Origin: Marinisporobacter sp.
Lineage (GTDB): Bacteria > Bacillota > Clostridia > Peptostreptococcales > Thermotaleaceae
Reading direction: 5' to 3'
DNA length: 64,000 nucleotides
NCBI GenBank assembly: GCA_025210395.1
Contig: JAOARV010000036.1
Location: 18,127-82,126, forward strand
The stretch's first letter is position 1. Every line of letters starts with the position of its first letter. Position numbers and translations under genes: made by a program. Under the pieces are notes generated by a model that was not told the DNA's origin, made no database searches, and saw only the letters and a list, made by a program, of their open reading frames with translations. Positions 37,063-45,430 of the stretch are shown here, in pieces.

Positions 37063-37611
37063 ATGAAAAAATTTGTTTGCAAAGTCTGTGGTTATGTACA
37101 CGAAGGAACAGAGGCACCAGATGTTTGCCCTCAATGTAAAGTATCTAAGGAAAATTTCGTTCTTCAAGAAGGTGGCGATTTAGCATGGGCAGATGAGCAT
37201 TTCGTAGGAAGTGCCAAAGATGTAGACGAGGAAGTTTTAAAAGGACTTCGCAACAATTTCATGGGAGAATGTACTGAAGTAGGAATGTATTTAGCAATGA
37301 GTCGTCAAGCTGATCGTGAAGGATATCCTGAAATTGCCGAAGCTTATAAGAGAATCGCTTTTGAAGAAGCAGAGCACGCTGCAAAGTTCGCTGAATTATT
37401 AGGTGAAGTAGTTACTAATAGTACAGAGAAAAACCTACAAATGAGAGTAGACGCAGAACATGGTGCTTGTACTGGTAAAAAAGAATTAGCTACGCTAGCT
37501 AAAAAATTAAATCTAGATGCAGTTCATGATACTGTTCATGAGATGTGTAAAGATGAAGCTAGACACGGAATGGCTTTCCAAGGATTACTTAAGAGATACT
37601 TTGGAAAATAA
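37063..37611 (+). CDS. reverse rubrerythrin
   Basis: A 182 aa protein. An N-terminal rubredoxin-like Fe(Cys)4 domain ([10 protein letters not shown] and CPQCK, residues 6-24) precedes the ferritin-like diiron domain (about 55-182; ligand motifs [32 protein letters not shown]). This order is the reverse of classical rubrerythrin and is typical of clostridia. It reduces hydrogen peroxide and oxygen using rubredoxin/NADH electrons. RBS GGAGGAG. Single gene. Confidence 0.92.
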   Translation: MKKFVCKVCGYVHEGTEAPDVCPQCKVSKENFVLQEGGDLAWADEHFVGSAKDVDEEVLKGLRNNFMGECTEVGMYLAMSRQADREGYPEIAEAYKRIAFEEAEHAAKFAELLGEVVTNSTEKNLQMRVDAEHGACTGKKELATLAKKLNLDAVHDTVHEMCKDEARHGMAFQGLLKRYFGK

Positions 37612-37695
37612 GAATAACAACGAAAAACTGTCTTTGACAGTAGGTAAATCAAGGGTTTACTGATTGTCAAGACATTAAAAATTTATAAGCAAATG

Positions 37696-37731
37696 AGGGA
37701 AATGTATATATGGTATGCATTTCCCTTTTTT
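37696..37731 (+). terminator. terminator downstream of reverse rubrerythrin
   Basis: The 9-bp stem AGGGAAATG / CATTTCCCT is followed by TTTTT, 85 nt after the stop. A small ACTGTC-TTT-GACAGT hairpin lies nearer the gene (37627-37641). Confidence 0.75.
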
Positions 37732-37797
37732 AGATTTTTGAAAATCTCAAGGGAAATCCGCGGGAAAAATAGGTAATTTTTAGGGTTAAAAAAGATA

Positions 37798-37821
37798 ACT
37801 CAAGGGAAATTTCCCTTGAGT
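37798..37821. repeat. 24-bp perfect palindrome with a nearby half-copy
   Basis: The 12-mer ACTCAAGGGAAA is followed at once by its reverse complement. CTCAAGGGAAAT also occurs at 37746-37757 as a direct half-copy. It lies at the chromosome side of element 1; its role is unknown. Confidence 0.7.
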
Positions 37822-37846
37822 AGCCTTATTTTTAGAAAAATATGAT

Positions 37847-37875
37847 ATAGGGTAAGAGCAAAGCCCTTACCCTAT
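37847..37875 (-). terminator. terminator of the element 1 module
   Basis: The perfect 10-bp stem ATAGGGTAAG / CTTACCCTAT lies 38 nt beyond the D1 stop. A second small hairpin (CTTCCTA/TAGGAAG) brackets the stop codon itself, as in element 2. Confidence 0.7.
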
Positions 37876-37912
37876 TAAAAACCCTGAAAAGATATAAAAA
37901 ACTTCCTAACCC

Positions 37913-38497
37913 TTAGCTAGGAAGCTTTATATGTCTCTGAAGTGCCTGCTCTACCTCTCTAGGTTGAACTGAAAGATAATGCTGTGTCACTGCTACAGTA
38001 GAGTGTTGAAGTAATTGTCTTACTAATTCAACATTGTAATTATTATCATTATATATAGATATTGCGAAATATTTCCTAAAACTGTGAGTGGAAATTTTTT
38101 CTAACCCTAAATATTCAGTAACACTTTTCAAATGCTTCTGTATTTGTCTTACAGTAATAGAAAATAGTCTTTGATTAGGTTTAATACTGTTTTCTAATGC
38201 ATAGGTTTGTAGATAAGTATAAATTTCAGCGGGAACAGTGAAATCTCTAATTTTTCCTGTTTTCTGTTCTTGAATATTTAACTCATATCTATTACCACTC
38301 CTTATGATATCTGATAATCTCAAATTGACTATATCTCCAATTCTTAATCCGAGGTTTGCTTGCAAAGTAAGTGCCGTTGCTATTCTATTGTTCGGTTTTA
38401 TTTGCTTTCCATCTTCTGTTGTAAGTCCAATGCTAATGGTTTTGATTATTAAACAAAATTCCTCGTCTGTCAAAACTTTTGTTTTTATATTAGCCAT
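37913..38497 (-). CDS. small tyrosine recombinase, catalytic domain only (module gene D1)
   Basis: A 194 aa protein consisting almost solely of the C-terminal catalytic domain. Arg is in LGLRIGD, the beta-hairpin Lys in EQKTGK, HxxR is HSFR, the second His is in LQHSTVAVTQ, and the nucleophile Tyr in QHYLSVQ. All six positions are intact, so it should be active, but the usual core-binding SAM-like N-domain is absent. ATG at 38497 follows GGAGGGGG by 7-8 nt. It pairs with D2 (54322) of the same length. It probably acts with the other module proteins on DNA sites nearby. Confidence 0.85.
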   Translation of the reverse strand: MANIKTKVLTDEEFCLIIKTISIGLTTEDGKQIKPNNRIATALTLQANLGLRIGDIVNLRLSDIIRSGNRYELNIQEQKTGKIRDFTVPAEIYTYLQTYALENSIKPNQRLFSITVRQIQKHLKSVTEYLGLEKISTHSFRKYFAISIYNDNNYNVELVRQLLQHSTVAVTQHYLSVQPREVEQALQRHIKLPS

Positions 38498-38607
38498 CTT
38501 GATATCCCCCTCCCTGTCAATGAATTTTCTCCAAAAGTTCTTATTTATAACTACTGAAAGTTCGTATTCTTCTAATCCCAAATCTGGAATCAGCTTATTT
38601 TCTCATA

Positions 38608-38635
38608 GTTCGTATGATATACATTATACGAACTA
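38608..38635. repeat. loxP-like inverted repeat upstream of D1
   Basis: The perfect 9-bp arms AGTTCGTAT (38608-38616) and ATACGAACT (38627-38635) flank a 10-nt centre. A third copy, AGTTCGTAT, lies at 38565-38573. The layout is that of a tyrosine-recombinase core site, and the TTCGTAT arm and TACAT centre resemble loxP. It lies between C1 and D1, so it could equally be an operator. Confidence 0.5.
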
Positions 38636-38652
38636 AATTTTTACTGTAATTT

Positions 38653-39201
38653 TTATTCTCTGTCAATGTTTTTAAGTTCCCTGTAAAGAGTGGATGTAGA
38701 AATACCTGTAATACGCTTAATATCTTTAATTTTATAGCCTAGTTTATACAGTTTTATAGCATCTGATATTTTAGTTGTATCTTTCTTTCTACCTAGTCTT
38801 CCTTCTAATTTTGCCTTTTCAATTCCTTTGATTCTTTTTACATCTTTCCAGTAACTGTCTATTCTCATAAAATCTTTTAATGCTAAATAATAAGTTTCAT
38901 AAGCATACTCTGGTTCTTCTAATGAAACTAATTCAATCCCATTTTTTTCTAAATAGGTTAAGGTTTTAATAAGGTCATTAAAATTATTAGATATATCCCC
39001 TATACTTCTGACTATTAGCGTATCTTTTGATTTTATAACCGTTTTTATTAATTTTCTTAAATCTGGTCTTTCTTTACTATCAATCCCATCCACAAATATT
39101 TGACTTTCTTCCATTTTTGATTCCTGTAGTAGTTTTATAAGCGAACTATTTTCTATATTAATACCCCGCATTGTATTCTCTTGCATATACGCATATATCA
39201 T
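38653..39201 (-). CDS. serine-recombinase-like DNA-binding protein, catalytic residues absent (module gene C1)
   Basis: A 182 aa protein. The N-terminal half follows the resolvase fold (FVDGIDSKERPDLRKLIKTVIKSKDTLIVRS, then FNDLIKTLTYLEKNGIELVSLEE). The C-terminal half ends in a Hin-like HTH (YKIKDIKRITGISTSTLYREL). The catalytic Ser position (YARVS in resolvases) reads YAYMQ, and the LDRLGRS arginines read SIGDISN. It is therefore predicted to bind DNA but not cut it. ATG at 39201 has GGAGGTG upstream; a longer frame to 39240 lacks a site. Confidence 0.75.
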   Translation of the reverse strand: MIYAYMQENTMRGINIENSSLIKLLQESKMEESQIFVDGIDSKERPDLRKLIKTVIKSKDTLIVRSIGDISNNFNDLIKTLTYLEKNGIELVSLEEPEYAYETYYLALKDFMRIDSYWKDVKRIKGIEKAKLEGRLGRKKDTTKISDAIKLYKLGYKIKDIKRITGISTSTLYRELKNIDRE

Positions 39202-39241
39202 TTTATTCCGCACCTCCCTATGGAAACATTTTCTAAACATC

Positions 39242-39493
39242 TAGAGTATTTAGGAATACTTTAATCTCTAAAGTATTTGATATTCCCATTAATTTTCATA
39301 GATTCCCAGATTCCCAACTTTTCCACTTTCTTTTTTCGGAAAATATACTCATAAAAATAGCTTTTCTAGAAAAAGGAAAAAACATTAATGGGAATTCCCA
39401 AATTCAATTTTGTTTTAATTTCTAGAGATTCTAATATTCCTATATACTCTAGAGATTTTGAAATTCCCATATGTCCTAGAGTTTCTAAAAATA
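39242..39493. repeat. repeat cluster between B1 and C1
   Basis: The perfect inverted repeat ATTCCCATTAAT (39282-39293) / ATTAATGGGAAT (39384-39395) spans a 90-bp segment. Additional ATTCCCA words occur, and at least four words near TCTAGAGATT...ATTCC recur as direct repeats up to 39483. Element 2 has the same kind of layout at the same place with a different sequence. Confidence 0.65.
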
Positions 39494-39790
39494 TTATTTA
39501 AAAACCCTTATAATCCTTATATCTGCTATACTAACTTCCATTTCTTCTCCTGTTAGTTCATTGAAAACTAGAATAATATCTTCTGGAGTTCTACCTAGCA
39601 ACTTAAAATCCTTATATGTAGCTGATATCATGGTTTTATTATAGAGTTCTATATATAGAGTAAATCTTTTCAGTAGCATTGTTAGCATTCTTTTCGTTAT
39701 GTGATTTTCATTTGTCATTACTACAAACTCTGCCGGCTCTAACCCTGTAATTCTGTGTTCTTTTGTACTGTTTATTATCTGTTTTTGCAT
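39494..39790 (-). CDS. conserved module protein B1 (unknown)
   Basis: A 98 aa protein clearly homologous to B2 (55872). Shared blocks: MQKQIIN, TKRMLT(M/L)LLK, ASYKDFKLL-RTP, VFNELTG, DIRI-RVF. No recognised domain; predicted mixed alpha/beta. RBS AAGGGGGAG precedes the ATG. It lies 49 bp after A1 and upstream of the repeat cluster. The function is unknown. Confidence 0.75.
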   Translation of the reverse strand: MQKQIINSTKEHRITGLEPAEFVVMTNENHITKRMLTMLLKRFTLYIELYNKTMISATYKDFKLLGRTPEDIILVFNELTGEEMEVSIADIRIIRVFK

Positions 39791-39839
39791 CTATATCTCC
39801 CCCTTTTTCATTGGCAGTAGGGCAAAATGCCCTACTTAT

Positions 39840-40223
39840 CTAAAAAGCTAATTCTTCTTCATCCTCCCAATCATCTTCATCATCTTCGTCATTAAGCTGG
39901 TTGAAGTATTCTAATAATTCCTCATCATTTTCATTGAATTTTTGCTCTATCATACTGTTGATAAGTTCTTGTAATGAGTTCAAATCCTCATTTTCAACAA
40001 CAGTGAGTACATCCTTATACCCCTTTTCCTCAGAAGTATTATCTATCAGTGTTGATAATACTAATTGTGCCCCCATAGCTTGAATGTCATCTAGTGAAAT
40101 AGTGACACCAGCACATCTATGCTGGAACATATGTACCACAAGTGCTGCAAGTTGTTGATTTAGCGGTATTTTGACTGTTGCTTGTGGTATGTAGTGAAAC
40201 GGTTTTTGATTTTGTTGAAACAT
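39840..40223 (-). CDS. conserved module protein A1 with SSB-like acidic tail (unknown)
   Basis: A 127 aa protein homologous to A2 (56224): MFQQNQKPFH-IPQA-VKIPLNQ at the start, GAQLVLSTLIDN in the middle, LNSLQELI and MIEQKF-ENDE, then a strongly acidic tail ending DWEDEEELAF. The final acid-rich stretch plus terminal Phe recalls the C-terminal tip of SSB proteins. ATG at 40223 starts the region conserved with A2. The frame extends to 40334, but the extra part is not shared. The function is unknown. Confidence 0.7.
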   Translation of the reverse strand: MFQQNQKPFHYIPQATVKIPLNQQLAALVVHMFQHRCAGVTISLDDIQAMGAQLVLSTLIDNTSEEKGYKDVLTVVENEDLNSLQELINSMIEQKFNENDEELLEYFNQLNDEDDEDDWEDEEELAF

Positions 40224-40324
40224 TCTTTCCACATCCTTTTCTTTGTTATAATTAAGATAATTTTTATTGTCCACGATTTTATGGAGGGTGTCCAAAAGTT
40301 CCTTTTCACCTTTTTTTATTCCTA

Positions 40325-40383
40325 ATGTGTCCATTCAAAAAATTCATAAAACCCCATCATAAATTTTGCCATTTCAGACAAAC
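40325..40383. repeat. dispersed junction repeat, copy C (cargo left end)
   Basis: About 58 bp related to copies at 61789 and 62979: an ATGTGTCCATTC-like start, the core AATTCATAAAACC (40341-40353) and an AT-rich tail. On the minus strand it encodes a short frame with the word GFYEFFEW. It marks the border between A1 and the inserted cargo. Confidence 0.6.
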
Positions 40384-40408
40384 ATCCGAAGAATCAACCT
40401 CGCTATAT

Positions 40409-40452
40409 ACACTAAAAAACCATCCTACAAAATTAGAATGATTTTTTAGTGT
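40409..40452. terminator. terminator at the left end of the cargo
   Basis: The long stem ACACTAAAAAA-CAT/ATG-TTTTTTAGTGT continues inward with one mismatch over 19 positions each side. It probably ends the minus-strand cargo transcript. Confidence 0.7.
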
Positions 40453-40904
40453 ATTCGATTTTTACCTTGCTCTATTCGTATCCTCTAGCCTCATCTTTAT
40501 ATCTCTATCTATCTGTCTTCTTTTTCGTATAACTTTGTCTGTATTTGTTTCTTTTAATTTAGGTTTTCCAGATTATTTATTACAGTTTCTTCTCCTATTC
40601 TTATCTGCTCTATGCATCCATTTATGCGTAAAATTCAATTTCAACTGTAGAATCGATTGTTTACATACCCCATTTTATATTGATTTTACTGACTTTAATT
40701 CATAGAAATATATATTCCTTTTTTATTTTTGCACTATTTTCTATATGCAATTTTAACCTATATATAAAAGGAGTGGTTTAAGTTTTGTAAACCTAGCCAC
40801 TGCCTGAATAAACACATGATTTTTTCTAGAATAAGTAGTACTTTTTATGCTTTTGGGTATATATCTTAATCTCATTTTGTAAACTAATCTTGACTTTTAC
40901 TTTG
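40453..40904. other. 452 bp non-coding AT-rich region
   Basis: This lies between the cargo terminator and the first cargo stop codon. I see no gene, tRNA or repeat I can support. AAAAGGAGTGG near 40766 resembles a ribosome site but no good frame follows it. Confidence 0.4.
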
Positions 40905-41474
40905 TCAATCGACCTTACCCTTATCACTTTTCTTACGTGGATAGGGAATATTATGTTCTTTTAAAACCCTGTAAACATACTGTCTGCTTACTTTTGCTAC
41001 TGATACTATTTGATTAATACTCATATTAGCTTTCTTACATCCTATAATCAGCTCTACTGTATCTGAGGATTTCACCTTTTTTTTATTGATTCCATTTTTC
41101 TTTTTATAATTACATATCACTTTGTATATATAATCACGTTTCGCTTCTGTTAGTAATGCTATCTCATCATAACTTTTGCCTTTAGAAAAATATATCTCAA
41201 TTTGTTCTTTAATGGTTGGTATCTTACCATTAGTACTGTTTTTTAATTCCTCAATTTGTTCCTGTTTATATATATCATATCGTCTTGCAACTAATTCTTT
41301 ATTTCTTGCTAACTCATTCTCATATGCTTCTTTTAATTCCTTTAGCTTAGCATTAGATTTTGCAAGTTTAAAAACTATTTCACCTTTATGTGAAATTAGA
41401 TTTGCATCATCTGTAAACCTGATTTCTTTATTTTGTTCATTACTCTTATAAGAATGTATCATCATTAACCCCAT
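40905..41474 (-). CDS. cargo protein with coiled coil and repeated HTH segments
   Basis: A 189 aa protein. Residues about 25-85 are charged and helical (coiled-coil-like). Two helix-turn-helix-like segments follow: KSYDEIALLTEAKRDYIYKVICNY and MSINQIVSVAKVSRQYVYRVLKEHNI. It is probably a DNA-binding regulator. The start overlaps the end of the preceding gene by 29 nt; ATGs at 41465 and 41462 are alternatives. Confidence 0.6.
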   Translation of the reverse strand: MGLMMIHSYKSNEQNKEIRFTDDANLISHKGEIVFKLAKSNAKLKELKEAYENELARNKELVARRYDIYKQEQIEELKNSTNGKIPTIKEQIEIYFSKGKSYDEIALLTEAKRDYIYKVICNYKKKNGINKKKVKSSDTVELIIGCKKANMSINQIVSVAKVSRQYVYRVLKEHNIPYPRKKSDKGKVD

Positions 41475-41874
41475 CCATTCTTTTATTTTTTAAAACACTA
41501 TTTTTTAGTAGCTGAATTTTTATGATACCCAAAACATTATATACTGCACCCAGTACAACCATAATATTATGCTTTGACCCATCACTTACCTTAAAAATCG
41601 CACCTATCTTGTCAGATAAAACATTTGGTTCAAAACCAAACTCAATATCAATTTCCTCTGCGATTGATAGAACTTCTTCTTCTGTTACTACTTCTTCATT
41701 TTTCACCATTGTTTTAAGCATATCTACCTTCTCAAATATCTCCAGCAGTTTTTCTTCATTGGCATTAGTCATTGAATTGATTTTGCTTATTATTTGCTCT
41801 TTCATAGCCCCTCCAATCGGTGCTATTGTTATTATCTGTGTATCTATTAATTTCCCATCAACCTCTGTATACAT
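41446..41874 (-). CDS. cargo protein, unknown
   Basis: A 142 aa protein with RBS GGGGAGG. Residues 25-75 are acidic and helical (EEKLLEIFEKVDMLKTMVKNEEVVTEEEVLSIAEE); a hydrophobic stretch NIMVVLGAVYNVLGIIKIQLL lies near residue 110. No family recognised. It overlaps the next gene, so probably operonic. Confidence 0.55.
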   Translation of the reverse strand: MYTEVDGKLIDTQIITIAPIGGAMKEQIISKINSMTNANEEKLLEIFEKVDMLKTMVKNEEVVTEEEVLSIAEEIDIEFGFEPNVLSDKIGAIFKVSDGSKHNIMVVLGAVYNVLGIIKIQLLKNSVLKNKRMDGVNDDTFL

Positions 41875-41965
41875 CTTAATTTCCTCCCCTTTATTTTCAC
41901 TTTTGACCTCATCTATATGAAGTTTAAGAGGTAGACATCTACTCTAGTCCACCCTTTTGCCCCCT

Positions 41966-42172
41966 TTACCATCTAGCCTTCCATTTTTGATGTGAATCTG
42001 ACCAGAAAAAATTTTTAATATCCTCAGCTTCTATCTTTTCTAGCTCTAGTATATCTAAATAGGCTTTATAAGCTTTTTTCGCCTCTACATCTTTAGGTAA
42101 CTGATTCTTTACCGTTTGACCTGTTGTCTCAACCAGCAAGTCTGATATGAGACTTATCTTTACTCTTTTCAC
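41966..42172 (-). CDS. small cargo protein, unknown
   Basis: A 68 aa charged helical protein. The GTG at 42172 has GGAGGTATAGTAA upstream at good spacing. It ends in aromatic and basic residues (FFWSDSHQKWKARW). No family recognised. Confidence 0.55.
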   Translation of the reverse strand: MKRVKISLISDLLVETTGQTVKNQLPKDVEAKKAYKAYLDILELEKIEAEDIKNFFWSDSHQKWKARW

Positions 42173-42243
42173 TTACTATACCTCCTTTATAAATTTATTG
42201 TTTTCATTTATGCATATATTTTCATCTGTATTTGTCCATTCCT

Positions 42244-42546
42244 TTATTCTTCTACTTCACCAAACAATTCAATGTAATCATCTACATGTAAATGCTTTTC
42301 AGCCCATTCTTTCGCCTCTAATGTTGATAAAGGTATTATTGCAGCACAATCTTGAATTCTTGTGTAATACTTACCATACTTTGAGAAAGGCATACCTCTC
42401 CCATAAAGGAACATTTGTCCTGTCTTTTTTAAATAAAGTTCTTCCTCATAGTAATAAGCATCCGTACTTAAGTGTTCACTTTGATAATCCCCTACTAGCT
42501 TTGCTGTGTCTGTGTTGTACATCTTTCCTTTAATAATCATTTTCAT
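42244..42546 (-). CDS. conserved mobile-element-type protein of 100 aa
   Basis: It begins MKMIIKGKMYNTDTAKLVGDY, has YYYEEELYLKKTGQMFLYGRG in the middle, and ends LEAKEWAEKHLHVDDYIELFGEVEE. I recognise this pattern from small accessory proteins of Gram-positive integrative elements, but no function is known to me. RBS AGGAGGAAG. Confidence 0.65.
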   Translation of the reverse strand: MKMIIKGKMYNTDTAKLVGDYQSEHLSTDAYYYEEELYLKKTGQMFLYGRGMPFSKYGKYYTRIQDCAAIIPLSTLEAKEWAEKHLHVDDYIELFGEVEE

Positions 42547-42619
42547 TTTTTCTTCCTCCTATTTTGTGTGATTGTTCTTTAATACTTCTTATTCAATTCC
42601 AACTTTATACTTCTTTTTA

Positions 42620-43498
42620 TTAGCTAACTTCAAATTTATCTAACCATATCGTTTCTTTTATTTCTTGCTCATCCATCGTTGTTAAAATTACTTCATTATT
42701 GTTTGGTAATAGCATACATTCTATCTCTAAAACTCTAACATCTAATTCTTTCAATTCTTTTATCGCGCTCCATACTGTTTCATTAGCAAGTTTAGTATTT
42801 GTATTTAATGCTAAATTTGCTAATGTTGAGTCTATGTATGAGTTAACATCTAAATAACCCTGCTGTATTAAATCATAAATACCAAAGTCTTTCACATATC
42901 TATCTAATTTCTTAACCATCTCTGTTAGTACCACTTCTGTTTCTTCTCTTGAAATACCTTGGTTTAGATAGCATACTTTAGGTGCTAACCAGTTTAAAAC
43001 TTCATTATACTTTCCTATTAATAAATCATTTACATTTATATTGTCTGTTAATATCTCTAAACCATCAAAACCCTTATATGTATCAAATATTATGTAGTAC
43101 TCTAATAGAAAGAGTTTTATTTTTTCTTTCATCACTCTTACTATAAAATCTTTTATTTCTTTTTTTGTTTTTATTTCATTTATAACCTTAATTATAATTT
43201 CTTCTAATACCAGTTCTTTTCCATATGCTCTTTGCAGATACTCTAATTTCTCTTCTGATGAATATTGGTTATAAAATGTATTTAATCTATCTCTTATTAA
43301 TAAATCGCTATACTTTTGTACTTGCTTTTTTGCTGTGTCCATTTTATAAAATTCTTCAAGTCTCTTTTTAGCTGTTGCTAATATATTTTCTTCTACTCCA
43401 TTTAATCTTTGTGCCATTTTACATTCCCCTCTCTTTTCTTTGTTTACCTCTTTTATTTCCGCTGGCTTTCCTACTGCTAATCTTTTTATCATTTTCAT
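42620..43498 (-). CDS. cargo protein of 292 aa, unknown
   Basis: A largely helical soluble protein; no motif recognised. Two starts have ribosome sites: ATG at 43498 (AAAAGGAG) and ATG at 43417 (GAGAGGGG). The shorter form starts MAQRLNGVEENIL and gives 265 aa. It is first in the minus-strand cargo group, divergent from the 43700 gene. Confidence 0.55.
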   Translation of the reverse strand: MKMIKRLAVGKPAEIKEVNKEKRGECKMAQRLNGVEENILATAKKRLEEFYKMDTAKKQVQKYSDLLIRDRLNTFYNQYSSEEKLEYLQRAYGKELVLEEIIIKVINEIKTKKEIKDFIVRVMKEKIKLFLLEYYIIFDTYKGFDGLEILTDNINVNDLLIGKYNEVLNWLAPKVCYLNQGISREETEVVLTEMVKKLDRYVKDFGIYDLIQQGYLDVNSYIDSTLANLALNTNTKLANETVWSAIKELKELDVRVLEIECMLLPNNNEVILTTMDEQEIKETIWLDKFEVS

Positions 43499-43699
43499 TC
43501 TCCTTTTGTTTTTATTATTTTTTGTGTCCCTTAACTTGTTTTCATTCTAACATCAATCTTTTATAAAATATTTTTGTGCAAGTTACACCCGATTTTTTAC
43601 ATATCTTAATTGACATTATTATTAAAAAGATAGTAAAATCAGGTTAAGCCTAATTCAAACTATAAAAATAAGCTTTAATATGTATAGGAGGCTCATTCT

Positions 43700-44503
43700 A
43701 TGACAACAGAAGAAATAGTATTAGCAAAAGTTTTGCAGCTATTGAGAAATTGTTGTGGTGGTTACTCTGAATTTCAACCATTGGAAGACAATCCAAGTTA
43801 CCCCATATATTCTCTTGCTAGAAAGAAACTACTTGAATTACATCTAAAAAAATTTATACTCTCAAAGGAATTATTAGATTTTGACCTTATTAATTTACTT
43901 AAGATATGTACAACAGAGTCTAAAACTAATAAAATAGTAAACTTGTATAAAAAAAATGAGTTGCAAGAAACTCATCTGACTAATATTAATTTTAATAAAC
44001 TGTCTGAAGACCAAATGAAACAATATATAGGAAGTGATACGAAAAAAATACTTTCCAAACTACCTAAACCTGCATCTTTTAACAACTATAATGAGAAAAA
44101 TGCTTATATAGAATTAGAGAATCTATTAAAGAACCTCTTACCTATTTTTGACTTACAAACAGCAAGAATTGACCTATTAGAATCAATTCTCAAATTACTG
44201 TTAAGATTAAATTTCAAATTATCTTTAAGAGAGGCAAAGGCTATGCTAGATGACAACAATACTACTGGCAAGAGATTAACAGATAAGGAAATAGCAGAAG
44301 TTTTAAATATTACACCTGCATCTTATAGTGAATATATGACTGCTAAATCACTACCTGAGCTAGAGAATTTAGTCAAATTATCAAAATATATAGAATTCCA
44401 ACTTGGAACTAATAGTATTTCTTACGACTTTCTTTTAGGAAACATTCAGAAACCCACACATGAATCAGAATCATTATATAAAGATTTCGTTTTATCTGAA
44501 TAA
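43700..44503 (+). CDS. cargo protein with C-terminal HTH, unknown
   Basis: A 267 aa protein, RBS ATAGGAGG. The C-terminal part contains an XRE-like HTH: LTDKEIAEVLNITPASYSEYMTAKSLPELENLVKLSKYIEFQLG. The N-terminal 180 residues are helical and unrecognised. It is likely transcribed with the following gene and divergent from the 43498 group, so it could regulate the cargo. Confidence 0.55.
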   Translation: MTTEEIVLAKVLQLLRNCCGGYSEFQPLEDNPSYPIYSLARKKLLELHLKKFILSKELLDFDLINLLKICTTESKTNKIVNLYKKNELQETHLTNINFNKLSEDQMKQYIGSDTKKILSKLPKPASFNNYNEKNAYIELENLLKNLLPIFDLQTARIDLLESILKLLLRLNFKLSLREAKAMLDDNNTTGKRLTDKEIAEVLNITPASYSEYMTAKSLPELENLVKLSKYIEFQLGTNSISYDFLLGNIQKPTHESESLYKDFVLSE

Positions 44504-44515
44504 TCATATAGGATT

Positions 44516-45226
44516 ATGCAAATATTAAAGCCATACCCCCAAAATTATTATAAATTTATTACTGATTCTCTTAATCTTCTTATCAAAGGTCTACATATGG
44601 AAACCATAGTTAAAGAAGGTATGGCAGGTTTCATTGACATCACTAAAGAAGAAGAACTGTTAGAAGCCTTAGAAAAAAAAGCCGCTGAAATAGATAAAAA
44701 CACTTCTATTGAACTCAAATGGAAAAATGGATATCAATATAAGGAATATACAGATATAAGAATTTTCTATGATAAAAGATTTAAACTTATTAGACAAGGT
44801 ACTACTGAAATTAAGAAAAAAAAGAATATGAAAATATACAAAGGTCCTAATTTTAAAATTACCTATCAAGAAAATATGAAAATTATTGAGAAGAATGGCA
44901 TTACGAATAGAGCAATTAAAGGTCAAGATTATAGATATGTTTTTACAGGTACCAAAGAGCTTGATGTATTATCTGCTGTGGGTCGATTTTTACAATTTAA
45001 CCCTTCACATGTAGTTCATGTTATTAACGAAGATGAATATGATTATTTTAGGATATTGTTAGACGATGCAGAAAATAAAGAAGATGTTGAGTGGGCAATA
45101 GAAGACTTTTTCCAAGAGTTATATGGTAATACAGGACAAATAGATATGCTTAATATTAGAATGATGGATGTTCAAAGAAAATTAGAGGCTTATAGAAATT
45201 ATTTGCAGATTAACAAGAATGATTAA
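44516..45226 (+). CDS. cargo protein of 236 aa, unknown
   Basis: It starts 12 bp after the HTH gene, weak site AGGATT. Mixed alpha/beta; residues about 85-130 are Lys-rich (TTEIKKKKNMKIYKGPNFKITYQENMKI). No family recognised. It ends about 175 bp before the right direct repeat of the cargo. Confidence 0.5.
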   Translation: MQILKPYPQNYYKFITDSLNLLIKGLHMETIVKEGMAGFIDITKEEELLEALEKKAAEIDKNTSIELKWKNGYQYKEYTDIRIFYDKRFKLIRQGTTEIKKKKNMKIYKGPNFKITYQENMKIIEKNGITNRAIKGQDYRYVFTGTKELDVLSAVGRFLQFNPSHVVHVINEDEYDYFRILLDDAENKEDVEWAIEDFFQELYGNTGQIDMLNIRMMDVQRKLEAYRNYLQINKND

Positions 45227-45384
45227 TTAATGTTAACACCGTTCCTAATTTCTTATTTTCCCCTTTTTATCTTCCTCTTTATTTCCAAAATCTGCATTAT
45301 TGATTTAACGATATCGGGTGTATACATTTTAATTTCAACCTTTACAAAGACTCTAATGCAGATTAACATGTTTACACAAAATAA

Positions 45385-45430
45385 GGGTCTACAAATTTAA
45401 TAATTCATAAAACCGATTATAAAGGATAAT
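45385..45430. repeat. junction repeat, copy D (cargo right end)
   Basis: AATTCATAAAACC at 45402-45414 repeats 40341-40353 exactly in direct orientation, 5,061 bp apart. The right side (GATTATAAAGG) instead resembles the uninterrupted site near 56740 in element 2. Confidence 0.6.

Noticed and set aside
38608..38635. A true loxP site derived from phage P1
   Set aside because: Only the arm core and part of the centre agree, the host is a Gram-positive anaerobe, and no Cre homologue is present. Convergent similarity is more likely.
39242..39493. A CRISPR array in the repeat-rich gap
   Set aside because: The repeats are short, variable and unevenly spaced, and no cas gene is present. No CRISPR array was seen anywhere in the window.
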